Below the pieces are notes generated by a model. It made no database searches and was not told where the DNA came from. It worked only from the letters and a program-made list of their open reading frames with translations. Source: Chitinophagales bacterium (GTDB lineage Bacteria; Bacteroidota; Bacteroidia; Chitinophagales; CAIOSU01). Taken from it: 64,000 nt of DNA. The DNA lies in NCBI GenBank assembly GCA_026003335.1, contig BPHB01000002.1:620001-684000 (forward strand), read 5' to 3'. This document shows positions 9,498 through 18,914 of the stretch, piece after piece (the stretch's first letter is position 1; every line of letters begins with the position of its first letter). The translations under genes were made by a program, and so were the position numbers.

Positions 9498-10727
9498 ATG
9501 GACTTGCAATCTCTGAAAAACCGATTCGGAATCATAGGCACGTCCCCTGCCCTGGACAATGCCTTAAGCATAGCTGTGCGTGTGGCGCCTACCAATCTAA
9601 CGGTGCTGATTACCGGGGAAAGCGGGGTAGGTAAAGAAATATTTTCCCAGATTATTCACAACCTCAGCCCCCGAAAACATAATCCCTTCATAGCCGTCAA
9701 CTGCGGAGCTATTCCCGAAGGCACTATTGACTCCGAGCTTTTTGGTCATGAAAAGGGTTCATTCACCGGTGCACATGAAGCAAGAAAAGGATACTTTGAA
9801 ACGGTAAAAGATGGCACCATCTTTCTGGATGAAATAGGGGAAATGCCGTTGGGCACACAAGCCCGCCTGCTGCGTGTGCTGGAAACCGGTGAATTCATTC
9901 GTGTGGGCTCTTCCAAGGTGCAGAAAACCGATGTGCGCGTGATTGCCGCCACCAACATTGATCTGGCTGAATTTGTAAAAAAAGGGAAATTCCGGGAGGA
10001 TTTATTTTACCGGTTAAACACTGTGCCCATCAAGGTGCCCCCCCTGAGGGAACGCAAAGAGGATATTTATCTGCTGTTCAGAAAATTTGCCGTTGACTTT
10101 GCCGAACGCTATAAAACCGCTCCCATTTCCTTGGACGAAGAAGCAAAAAACCTGCTCATCAGCTATCCCTGGCCCGGCAATGTGAGAGAATTAAAGAATG
10201 TAGCCGAACAGCTTTCCGTCCTTGCAAAAGACAAACTCATCACCGCTGACGAGCTCAAACAACACTTTTCCGGCATATCCCGGAACAACCTTCCGGCTCC
10301 CGTTGGCAACGGAGCCGGTGAAGGAGAGCTAAGTGAAAGAGATATTTTATTCAAGCTTTTCTTTGACCTGAAAAAAGATTTGAATGATCTGAAGAAGTTC
10401 ATCTTTGAAATTGTATCCCGGCAAAAGGTGGATTTGAGCAAATTTCCGCAGGATAATTTTACCCTGACAAACGAAGCAGAAACACCCGCCACTCCTTTGA
10501 ATTATTATGCGGAATCCGATCGGCCCATCATTATTGAACGTCCTGAACCCGTGCAGGAACAGGTAGAAGTAGAGGAAGAATCCCTCTCTATTGCAGAGAA
10601 AGAAAAAGAGCTCATTCAAAAAGCACTAAAAAAACACAAAGGCAAAAGAAAATATGCAGCCTTGGACCTCGGTATTTCCGAGCGCACCCTTTATAGAAAA
10701 ATCAAGGAGTACGATATTGTGGAATGA
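9498..10727 (+). CDS. Sigma-54-interacting transcriptional activator (AAA+, no receiver domain)
   Basis: A 409-residue enhancer-binding protein that would use ATP to open promoters held by sigma-54 RNA polymerase. The AAA+ domain starts almost at the N-terminus: Walker A GESGVGKE (about 40), the sigma-54 contact loop GSFTGA (variant of GAFTGA), Walker B TIFLDEIGEMP, the arginine-finger region and WPGNVRELKN. There is no receiver, GAF or PAS domain, so activity must be controlled otherwise. A spacer of roughly 100 residues rich in acidic residues leads to a Fis-type helix-turn-helix at 365-405 (AALDLGISERTLYRKIKEY). Its stop codon overlaps the lptE start (ATGA), so the two are translated together. 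Target genes are unknown; the operon suggests a link to envelope assembly. Confidence 0.93.
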   Translation: MDLQSLKNRFGIIGTSPALDNALSIAVRVAPTNLTVLITGESGVGKEIFSQIIHNLSPRKHNPFIAVNCGAIPEGTIDSELFGHEKGSFTGAHEARKGYFETVKDGTIFLDEIGEMPLGTQARLLRVLETGEFIRVGSSKVQKTDVRVIAATNIDLAEFVKKGKFREDLFYRLNTVPIKVPPLRERKEDIYLLFRKFAVDFAERYKTAPISLDEEAKNLLISYPWPGNVRELKNVAEQLSVLAKDKLITADELKQHFSGISRNNLPAPVGNGAGEGELSERDILFKLFFDLKKDLNDLKKFIFEIVSRQKVDLSKFPQDNFTLTNEAETPATPLNYYAESDRPIIIERPEPVQEQVEVEEESLSIAEKEKELIQKALKKHKGKRKYAALDLGISERTLYRKIKEYDIVE

Positions 10728-11272
10728 AGCACGTTCTGCCTTTGATCTGGTTGCGGAAAAAGATTGTCCTGCGGGTGTACGGAGTATTGTCCGTGTGTAC
10801 GGTATGCCTGTTTTTCTGTGGATGCAAAATATATTCTTTCACAGGAGCCTCGGTCTCACCTGATATCAAAACCGTAAGTATTGAAAGCTTCATCAATCAA
10901 TCAGACAATGGCAATGTGTTCATAAGCCAGGACCTTACCGAACAAATAAAGGATAAATTTCTTTCCGAAACGAACCTCAAGCTGGTGCCTAACGGTGGTG
11001 ACCTGGAGTTCAGCGGAGTTATAACCGGGTGGCGCATCAGCAGTCAGGCCCCCACTGCCAATCAAACCTCTGCTATCAACAGGCTATCCATTACCGTGCA
11101 AGTACAATGCACCAATCGCATCTACCCCAAAGAGAGCTGGAATCAGACTTTTACCCGCTATGATGACTACGACAGCTCCCTGAGCCAGGCAGATGTAGAA
11201 CAGCAGCTGACGCGGAGCGTAAATGCACAACTGGCAGAAGATATTTTCAATAAAGCCTTTGTAAACTGGTAA
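10724..11272 (+). CDS. lptE: LptE-like outer-membrane lipoprotein (LPS assembly)
   Basis: A 182-residue lipoprotein. The N-terminal segment ends in LFFCGCKIYSFTGAS; lipidation at one of those cysteines (about 33 or 35) is expected. The IYSFTGASVSPDIKTVSIESF start and VPNGGDLEFSGVITGWRI region match the Bacteroidota LptE family, which plugs the LptD barrel that inserts lipopolysaccharide into the outer leaflet. The position between the sigma-54 activator (4-base overlap) and the secG block is conserved in the phylum. LptD is not in this window. Confidence 0.85.
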   Translation: MKHVLPLIWLRKKIVLRVYGVLSVCTVCLFFCGCKIYSFTGASVSPDIKTVSIESFINQSDNGNVFISQDLTEQIKDKFLSETNLKLVPNGGDLEFSGVITGWRISSQAPTANQTSAINRLSITVQVQCTNRIYPKESWNQTFTRYDDYDSSLSQADVEQQLTRSVNAQLAEDIFNKAFVNW

Positions 11273-11277
11273 GTATT

Positions 11278-12321
11278 ATGAAATCATCGGAATTTATCCG
11301 GCTCCTCCATAATCCTGTTTTACTCCGCTCCTATCCGATGAGCATGTTGCAGCAAATGGCTGACTCCTATCCCTACTCATCACTGCCATACACCCTTTTG
11401 GCCTTGAAATCCGGCATGGAGGGAGATGAAAATTTTGAATACTCGCTTTCCCGGGCTGCCCTGCGGGTTTATGACCGTAGCTTTTTATATCATCTTATTC
11501 ACTCTGACTGGTCTGCAGCAACCGAAGACACACACACCCGGGAATTTGCTTCAGCCGAAGCGCCTCCGGCTCAACCCCAGGCGGATGTAAACGAGCCTTC
11601 GGAAAAGGATATTTCCGACATACCTGCGGTAAATGCTTCACAAGGGAACATGCCTACAAAAAGTCTCCGGGTAGAAACAGACGATGCGGAAAGCGCATCG
11701 CGACAGCAGGAAGGACCAACCCCAACTGACGTAACCCTGCCCACACCGGTGACAGAACTACCGGATGAGGATGATAAGATATTTGACCTGCCGGGTAAAG
11801 ATGAGGTCCTCCGCGCCCTGGAATCCTTGCAGCAATCAAAACCCGAAGACGAAGAGAGAAAGGCAGCCCCCCTTACACAGGTAACAGAACAATCTCATAC
11901 GGAAACCGGCACACCCTCTCTTCATCAAATACCGGACGAATCCGATGAGCACTCCTTCACCGAATGGCTGCACTTATTAAAGGCCAGGCCTGCTGATACC
12001 TTAATAAAAGAGAAGGAAATCTACAGGGCTGAATCTATCTTTGAGCCAGCAGAGATTTCTCCTCCGTCCGACACGTTAAAAGAAATCCCCCGGGAATCTT
12101 TACCTGCCGAAACGCCAGAGACTGACCTCCCTGCCCAAGCACGCAAAAGCCTCACCGAAGACAGCATGCTGATTACCGAAACCCTGGCAAAAATTTACGA
12201 GCAGCAGAAAAAATACGCCAGGGCCATTTCGGCCTACGAGCATCTAAGCTTGAAATATCCGGATAAAAAGGCGTATTTTGCGCAGCGCATTGAAGCGCTG
12301 AAACAACAGCTTAGAACTTAA
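11278..12321 (+). CDS. Hypothetical protein with helical N-terminus, acidic linker and C-terminal TPR
   Basis: A 347-residue protein of unknown function, six bases after lptE and eleven before secG. Residues 1-75 look helical (LLHNPVLLRSYPMSMLQQMA), with no signal peptide. Residues about 80-290 are a low-complexity linker rich in Glu, Asp, Pro, Ser and Thr that includes an amphipathic patch, SFTEWLHLL. Residues 298-345 form a tetratricopeptide-like helical pair (TLAKIYEQQKKYARAISAYE, then LSLKYPDKKAYFAQRIEALK). The layout suggests a cytosolic scaffold. Its place between an LPS-assembly gene and a translocon gene hints at envelope work; this is inference. Confidence 0.8.
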   Translation: MKSSEFIRLLHNPVLLRSYPMSMLQQMADSYPYSSLPYTLLALKSGMEGDENFEYSLSRAALRVYDRSFLYHLIHSDWSAATEDTHTREFASAEAPPAQPQADVNEPSEKDISDIPAVNASQGNMPTKSLRVETDDAESASRQQEGPTPTDVTLPTPVTELPDEDDKIFDLPGKDEVLRALESLQQSKPEDEERKAAPLTQVTEQSHTETGTPSLHQIPDESDEHSFTEWLHLLKARPADTLIKEKEIYRAESIFEPAEISPPSDTLKEIPRESLPAETPETDLPAQARKSLTEDSMLITETLAKIYEQQKKYARAISAYEHLSLKYPDKKAYFAQRIEALKQQLRT

Positions 12322-12331
12322 TTCACTCCTT

Positions 12332-12670
12332 ATGTATGTTTTTCTTACCATTCTGATTCTGATTGTTTGTGTACTGTTGATTCTGGCTGTGTTAATACAG
12401 AATCCCAAAGGAGGCGGCTTAAGCGCAACCTTTGGCGGGGTTGGCAACCAGGTTATGGGCGCCCGAAGAGCTACTGACTTTATTGAAAAAACAACCTGGA
12501 CTCTGGTAGTAATTCTTCTGAGCTTAAGCCTTCTGTCGGGCATGTTCATGCCGCAAAGCGGCAAAAAAAACCTGCCTAAGTCAGAAGTAGAAGAAAAAAT
12601 GAATAAAACGGAATTGCCGGTGATTCCCGGAGGAGGTATAGATCCCCTATCGCAGCCCCCTGCCGAATAA
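12332..12670 (+). CDS. secG: Preprotein translocase subunit SecG
   Basis: A 112-residue inner-membrane protein with two membrane helices (about 1-22 and 52-73) and between them the SecG hallmark LIQNPKGGGLSATFGG. It assists the SecYEG channel in protein export. The hydrophilic C-terminal tail of about 35 residues is longer than in E. coli and typical of Bacteroidota. It is the last gene of the miaB-to-secG run; the next gene is on the opposite strand. Confidence 0.95.
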   Translation: MYVFLTILILIVCVLLILAVLIQNPKGGGLSATFGGVGNQVMGARRATDFIEKTTWTLVVILLSLSLLSGMFMPQSGKKNLPKSEVEEKMNKTELPVIPGGGIDPLSQPPAE

Positions 12671-12708
12671 GCCTTAAGCAATTTCCACTGACGGATTGGT
12701 AAAAGCTC

Positions 12709-13434
12709 TCAGTCTGTCAGTTCTTCAGATATTTTTTTGACAAGCACTCTTTTGGCTACAGGCAACAGCGTTTCTTCAAAAGGAAATGACAGCTTGCTCT
12801 CCACGGCAAAAATAGCCGGTGCCGGAAGGCTTTTATTGTTACGAATAAGCTCTACTTTAATGTTTTCAAAGGTGTTGCCCACGGATATGTAGCATGTACT
12901 CACATAGTTCGTTTTCAACCCCCTGAACTTTTCATCCGCGCCTTCAAAAATGGTTACTGCATATTCATATACCCTCACATCTCTTTTCTCCATTTCCCTC
13001 AAAAACATATATCCTTCTGTGGGCTTTAGTGGCAAAACACCGACAGGATACACCACAAGCTTGTCTTCCACAAACTCATACAATTCCTTGCCCTCCTTAA
13101 GATATTCTTTGAGTTTTGGCATAGCATAGTCCACTATTTCCTCAATTTCTGCCATGTATTCATCATCCTGAATGAGCCGCTCATACTCAAGCCTGAAATT
13201 CTCAAATTCAATCCTCGTCAGCCGTTTGGGGAACTGGTTTATCACCATGGTTTTCTTCTGCTTAATGGTTACCAGATTGTTATAGTGCATAACCAGATCA
13301 GACAGAAAAGGGTATAGCTCCTGCTCATTAAAATGCTTACCTATTTTTTGCAGATAAGCCAGCAACAGGTATTTCTTATACTCAAAATCAATTAATCCTG
13401 AAGTGATCCAGTTAATGTCCAATTGTGCTTGCAT
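12709..13434 (-). CDS. Conserved-looking hypothetical protein, cytosolic
   Basis: A 241-residue protein I do not recognise. It has no signal peptide or membrane segment. The first 130 residues are mostly helical and charged (LIDFEYKKYLLLAYLQKIGK, EEIVDYAMPKLKEYLKEGKE). The rest appears beta-rich, with YAVTIFEGADEKFRGLKTNY and IFAVESKLSFPFEETLLP. It converges on secG with a 38-base gap and diverges from groES, so the 253-base gap at 13435-13687 serves both promoters. Codon use is like its neighbours. No function is proposed. Confidence 0.75.
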   Translation of the reverse strand: MQAQLDINWITSGLIDFEYKKYLLLAYLQKIGKHFNEQELYPFLSDLVMHYNNLVTIKQKKTMVINQFPKRLTRIEFENFRLEYERLIQDDEYMAEIEEIVDYAMPKLKEYLKEGKELYEFVEDKLVVYPVGVLPLKPTEGYMFLREMEKRDVRVYEYAVTIFEGADEKFRGLKTNYVSTCYISVGNTFENIKVELIRNNKSLPAPAIFAVESKLSFPFEETLLPVAKRVLVKKISEELTD

Positions 13435-13687
13435 ACGCCTAGGTTTAATCTTTATTATTTATTAATTAAACGTCTCTACACGCCTGAAGTTTGATATTTA
13501 GTATGCCGCCCGTCAGATGGAACAGGGCGTGTATGTAATTCTGACACTGACAGGAGAAGAGAATTTAAGCTCACGGTGAAAAAATTTCAAATAAACCTGA
13601 AAATTTGGCTGAATTAGCTCCTTGGCATTAAAAATGCACCGTATCGGCACCGAAAACAATTTCTGTTACTCATAAAACCCAAAAATT

Positions 13688-13981
13688 ATGGCTAAAAAAG
13701 TAAACATCAAACCCGTTGCCGGAACACAGAACCGGGTCGTTATTGAGCCCGCACCGGCAGAAGAAAAAACCAAAAGCGGCATCATCATCCCGGACACCGC
13801 CAAAGAGAAACCCCAAAAAGGTAAAGTGGTTTCCATCAGTGAAGTAGATGAAAAAGGCAACAAACCAACCGTCAAAGTGGGCGACACCGTTCTGTATGGG
13901 AAATATGCAGGTACGGAAATAACCATTGACGGTGAGGACTATCTCATCATGAGAGAGTCGGATATTCTGGCAATTATTTAA
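13688..13981 (+). CDS. groES: Co-chaperonin GroES
   Basis: A 97-residue Cpn10, normal length. The heptameric lid of GroEL. The mobile-loop region [20 protein letters not shown] contains the GIII tripeptide that docks on GroEL, and [15 protein letters not shown] and [14 protein letters not shown] are the usual C-terminal blocks. groEL follows after 40 bases. The 253-base upstream gap holds no CIRCE repeat that I can see and no exact TAnnTTTG element on the plus strand, so its heat regulation is not readable. Confidence 0.97.
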   Translation: MAKKVNIKPVAGTQNRVVIEPAPAEEKTKSGIIIPDTAKEKPQKGKVVSISEVDEKGNKPTVKVGDTVLYGKYAGTEITIDGEDYLIMRESDILAII

Positions 13982-14006
13982 GACACATCATTTTTCAAAA
14001 ACCTAA

Positions 14007-15653
<1,647 letters not shown>

Positions 15654-15670
15654 TTGCCAACCCTCAATAA

Positions 15671-15708
15671 AAGGAGGCTGTCTCAAAAGGGCAGCCTCTT
15701 TTTTTTTT
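15671..15708 (+). terminator. Rho-independent terminator of groES-groEL
   Basis: A 10-pair stem (15671-15680 with 15692-15701, one G-T pair; core GAGGCTG/CAGCCTC), an 11-base loop and a run of ten T starting at 15699. It lies 18 bases after the groEL stop. Confidence 0.92.
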
Positions 15709-15810
15709 CTCTCACCCTCATTTCTGAAAATCAATCACATAAAAACAAAAAGATTATAATTGAGGCTAAAATGGGCTATTTTACGCTGCCTCTGTTTTTG
15801 AGAGTTACTG

Positions 15811-16448
15811 TTATTTCAGTAGCAGCATCTTCTTTATATTCATATCCTTAAAGTCTTCTGCCTGCAGACGATAAATATGCACTCCGCTTATATTCTTTGA
15901 GGCATTAAAGTGTACTACATACCTGCCTGCTGACTTTTTCTCTTCTACCAGTGTTGCTACTTCTGCACCTAATATGTCGTAAACCTTTATGGTTACCATT
16001 ACGCTTTTCGGCAGCTGATACCGGATGGTTGTTATTGCATTAAATGGATTCGGATAGTTCTGTGAAAGTTCAAATTCAGCAGGGGGGTCATTTACAGATT
16101 TTTCAACATCAAGTATAACTCCTCCCTCATGATATACCGCAGCCCTTTATGTGTCCCCATCTATTTATTACCCTGCCCATCTATGGCGATTGCAGTAACC
16201 CCTTAATCTGGCAAACCTGAATTTGACTTGCTATAAAAAGTTCTACTCCCTGTAGTCCGGTCAAGCTTTATAAGTCCAACAGTTCCCCCGATCCAAACAT
16301 CATTATCCTTCACAGCAATTAGATTAACATAATTACCGGCAGTATAATTAATCCACTCAGAATTTTGAGAAAATGTGTGCTTAAAGAATATACTGAAGAT
16401 TGCAGAAATAAACAGGAATGTGAAGGATAAAGATTTTGTAATTCTCAT
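15811..16448 (-). pseudogene. Ruined two-component-regulator propeller / T9SS secreted protein
   Basis: Two ends of one gene type survive on the minus strand. The 5' part (16448-16203) encodes a signal peptide (MRITKSLSFTFLFISAIFSI) and one propeller repeat (NLIAVKDNDVWIGGTVGLIK). It stops at TAA 16205-16203 inside a second repeat, which continues as GVTAIAIDGQGNK, a TAG where WIGT or WMGT is expected (16163-16161), then GTHKGL. After a frameshift near 16140 the reading goes on as VYHEGGVILDVEKSVNDPPA, then FELSQNYPNPFNAITTIRYQ and a type A sorting domain ending KKMLLLK at 15811. An intact relative would have several more repeats, so internal repeats were lost as well. The protein would have been exported by T9SS. 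It is not functional as it stands. Confidence 0.8.
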
Positions 16449-16613
16449 TTTTATCTCCTTCCGCTTTCCTATTGAAATTAGTAACTCTTCTTGTAAAATC
16501 TAAGAGTGAACGGTAGTTGCTTTTTCCCCTAAAGGTTCCTGCAAGGGGACCCTTGCAGGCTATCATCTCCAAGCCCCCGGCTTATATTTGACGGCAGTCA
16601 AATGTAAGTGCCG

Positions 16614-16739
16614 ATGAGCCGTGAAATTAGAATCAATAATTCTGAAGGCGTTTCGTATTTGACGTTTGCAACTGTCGGATGGTTAGATGTTTTCACCTGA
16701 AAATATTACCGGGATATGATGATAGACAGTTTCCGGTAT
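16614..16739 (+). pseudogene. RAYT (REP-associated tyrosine transposase) remnant, N-terminal end
   Basis: From the ATG at 16614 the frame reads MSREIRINNSEGVSYLTFAT, then VGWLDVFT, a TGA at 16698-16700, and continues in the same frame as KYYRDMMIDSFRYY. This matches the first 40 or so residues of Bacteroidota IS200-like Y1 transposases of the RAYT group. The catalytic HxH and tyrosine parts are absent: homology ends at about 16739, next to a run of C. It does not join cleanly to the RAYT remnant at 21483, because both contain the same stretch (DSFRY and NSLRY) with different codons. Called a dead fragment. Confidence 0.65.
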
Positions 16740-17225
16740 TACCCCCCCCCGGTCACCCGCAACGCCCTTGTCCCGATGCATCGGGACTAACAGGCTTCTC
16801 CAACTCGCCTGTAAGAGACTTCCGCCTGCCCTGCATTTCTGCTCGCAGGTCACTCTCTGGAATATTCAAAGAGCTTCGTACATTTCGGTACGTTGTTTGC
16901 CCATGCCGGGCACACAACCGTTTGCCGACAATGGCGGGTGCAGTGGTCATACAAACAGTTGGGCATTTTATTTATTTTTGTAGCAAGCTAACAGTGACGA
17001 GCATTTAATCCGCCACTGCGGCAAGCGGGTGACCGTTATGGTCAAGCTTAATCGACACCACAGCGGATACGGACAGACTCGGGAACCATCTTCTTTGCGG
17101 TTTGATGGTTCTTGACTTTTAGGACTAACAGAAAATAAAAGTGGAGTCCGGAAGCCACTCAAAAAAACGGGGCGAGATCGAAAAGCCAAACGAGTAGGAC
17201 TTAATCTAAATAAACAAACAAAAAA
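16740..17225. other. Non-coding stretch between RAYT remnant and secreted lipocalin-like gene
   Basis: About 490 bases with no convincing gene on either strand. It begins at a run of C after the RAYT fragment, contains an 18-bp perfect palindrome (16770-16787) and an 11-base inverted pair CGGTCACCCGC / GCGGGTGACCG (16750-16760 and 17025-17035) that brackets most of the stretch, plus small dyads such as GACC-GTTAT-GGTC at 17031-17043. The last 60 bases are A-rich and lead to the next ATG. It looks like mobile-element or cassette spacer sequence. Confidence 0.5.
16770..16787. repeat. Perfect 18-bp palindrome, REP-like
   Basis: GTCCCGATGCATCGGGAC reads the same on both strands. It lies 30 bases after the RAYT remnant. 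RAYT enzymes act on REP palindromes, so this could be a REP element; only one copy was noticed in this window. Confidence 0.55.
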
Positions 17226-18095
17226 ATGGCAAAAACAATATTGACCGTATTGGTTATACTTTTAATAGTACAAACGATATCAGCGCAAAAAGCCGAACTA
17301 CTAAAAGGTAAATGGGAGTTCAAAGATATAGCAAATAAGGAAAAGCTTGATACTATAATTCTAAAACAAGCAATTCTTTCATTTGCTAAAACACAAATAG
17401 AGTTCATGCACGATGGCAAACTATCGTATAACCCGCTTGGCAATAATCAATTTAGCATGTATAAAGGCACATGGTCTCTAAACAAAGAACAAACCAAAGT
17501 GTCTGCGGTGCTTACGCAATCTTCTTCGAACAACTCGCACACAGCTGAATGGGAAATAAAAGGGTTAACAGAAAATGAACTGAAATTGGATATGGGTAAT
17601 AATGCAGTTATAGCTTTTCGCAGACCTCCTGTTGAGCTTACGGGATTGGCGAAAACATGCAATATTGAACTTTTTAATAAACTGGCAAGCGGTGTTGCAA
17701 ACAAAGATTTAGATGCAATTAAAAGCGCATTGAAATACTATTTATCAGTAACGGGTTATACTGAAGGTGAAAAGGAAACAAACCGGTGGGGTGATAGTTA
17801 TATTGACCTTAAATCGAATGAAAAATTTGGCTTGATGAAGGTGCCCCTGACGATATCAAAGTATGACAATGGAGAGTTTAGTGTTTATAGAAACATGTCC
17901 CAGGAAGAAATAAATTTTACCAGAAAAGAGTTGAAAAAAGCGGAAGCAGCAAATAAAGGCTGGAAGTATAAAGGAACTAACGGTTTCTGGGAATATTGGG
18001 AAAACGGAGATGTGGTTTTTTGGTTTTCAGCAAAAGAAATTGGTTCTGGATCTGACACTAATATTTATACTAAAAAACAGATTAGAATGAATTGA
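17226..18095 (+). CDS. Secreted protein of unknown function, lipocalin-like N-terminal half
   Basis: A 289-residue protein with a signal peptide (about 1-20, ending TISAQ). Residues 24-130 (LLKGKWEFKDI, MYKGTWSLNKEQ, TAEWEIKGLTENELKLDM) resemble the lipocalin-like domains of Bacteroidota in which a K-G-x-W opening and alternating strands estimate a small barrel. The second half (about 145-289) is charged and holds WYEY-type aromatic stretches (GFWEYWENGDVVFWF), with no family I can name. The gene is clearly more A/T-rich than the core genes around the window and lies alone in the accessory region, so lateral acquisition is likely. Probably periplasmic or surface-exposed. Function not known. 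Confidence 0.7.
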   Translation: MAKTILTVLVILLIVQTISAQKAELLKGKWEFKDIANKEKLDTIILKQAILSFAKTQIEFMHDGKLSYNPLGNNQFSMYKGTWSLNKEQTKVSAVLTQSSSNNSHTAEWEIKGLTENELKLDMGNNAVIAFRRPPVELTGLAKTCNIELFNKLASGVANKDLDAIKSALKYYLSVTGYTEGEKETNRWGDSYIDLKSNEKFGLMKVPLTISKYDNGEFSVYRNMSQEEINFTRKELKKAEAANKGWKYKGTNGFWEYWENGDVVFWFSAKEIGSGSDTNIYTKKQIRMN

Positions 18096-18433
18096 ATGAA
18101 AATAGACTGCTTAGATGTATTACCTGAAAGTTTTTTGTGAGCAGACTGATAGACAGACAAACCTCCCCATAACAAGGTATTGTCAAAAGCGTGGATGACG
18201 AGTTTCTAAGACAGTTTTGTGCTTAACCGAACTTTAGTTTTTCAAATGAACGGCAGTACTGAAACACTCCGCCTTCGGCAATACCCAAACCTTTATGTGT
18301 CATACTTTGCGACCTGCTAATATCAAGCTGACTGAACGAAACGAACAGATGAAATTGACAATAATAAATAACCGGGGAAGCTGAAAACCGAACAGAGTAA
18401 GCAAAACCAATAAACTCTAAATCAAAATTAACT
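18096..18433. other. Non-coding spacer between two accessory genes
   Basis: About 340 bases without a supported gene. It contains CATAACAAGG (near 18169), similar in place and sequence to the CATAACAGC found after the next gene, and short dyads. A short A-rich leader precedes the ATG at 18434. The pattern fits a gene-cassette spacer but proves nothing alone. Confidence 0.4.
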
Positions 18434-18706
18434 ATGGCAATTTTAATTACAACCAACATTAAGGGTCAGACCGCAGAAGGATATGACCAGGTATCCGTCT
18501 TTCTTCATCAAGCTGTTCGCAAGGCTCCCGGCTTTATACTTCATATCGCCTACGGAACCGATGATGGAGTTTGGCATGTTGCGGAAATTTGGAATTCAAA
18601 AAAAGAAGCCGATGAATTTTTCGCAACAATGGTAGCACCAAATCTTCCCAAAGGAATTGTTCCTAAGCGTTCATATCAAGAACTTCACAGTGTTGTTGCG
18701 CCATGA
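18434..18706 (+). CDS. Small ABM/Dabb-like dimeric alpha-beta barrel protein
   Basis: A 90-residue protein that resembles the antibiotic biosynthesis monooxygenase fold: an opening strand (AILITTNIKG), a helix with GYDQVSVFLHQAVRKAPGF, then the strand pair ILHIAYGTDDGVWHVAEIW and NSKKEADEFFATMVAPNLPK. Members are small cytosolic enzymes or binding proteins that work as dimers; substrates vary widely, and none can be assigned here. It stands alone between two non-coding spacers in the accessory region. Confidence 0.7.
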   Translation: MAILITTNIKGQTAEGYDQVSVFLHQAVRKAPGFILHIAYGTDDGVWHVAEIWNSKKEADEFFATMVAPNLPKGIVPKRSYQELHSVVAP

Positions 18707-18748
18707 AATAAGATCAAGGTTTGCAAGAAGTACGGACTGGCGCGAACA

Positions 18749-18881
18749 CATAACAGCACCTACACGCCAAGTGGGGGCTCAGTGCTTCCATGAAACTGAA
18801 GCGCTAAATCAAAAATCTGTACTTTTAATAAATTCACCACTAAAATTCCCCACCTGCGTGTAGCCGCAAAACCTTATACGC
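18749..18881. repeat. Imperfect inverted repeat resembling a cassette recombination site
   Basis: Outer elements CATAAC (18749-18754) and CTTATACGC (18873-18881) flank inner arms CTACACGCCAAGTGGGG (from 18760) and CCCCACCTGCGTGTAG (18848-18863), which pair with one or two mismatches. The layout of short outer cores, long imperfect inner arms and a central spacer recalls integron attC sites, but the outer sequences do not match the RYYYAAC/GTTRRRY consensus properly. It begins 43 bases after the small barrel gene. Confidence 0.4.
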
Positions 18882-18914
18882 AATGCCGTGCCTAAATCAC
18901 AGAGGTAAGAGAAC

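Noticed and set aside
13435-13687. CIRCE element or sigma-54 promoter before groES
   Set aside because: No TTAGCACTC-N9-GAGTGCTAA was seen, and the TGGC...GC candidate near 13610 has the wrong spacing.
17020-18890. True integron attC sites
   Set aside because: Outer core sequences do not fit RYYYAAC/GTTRRRY, and no integrase is present; kept only as cassette-like repeats.
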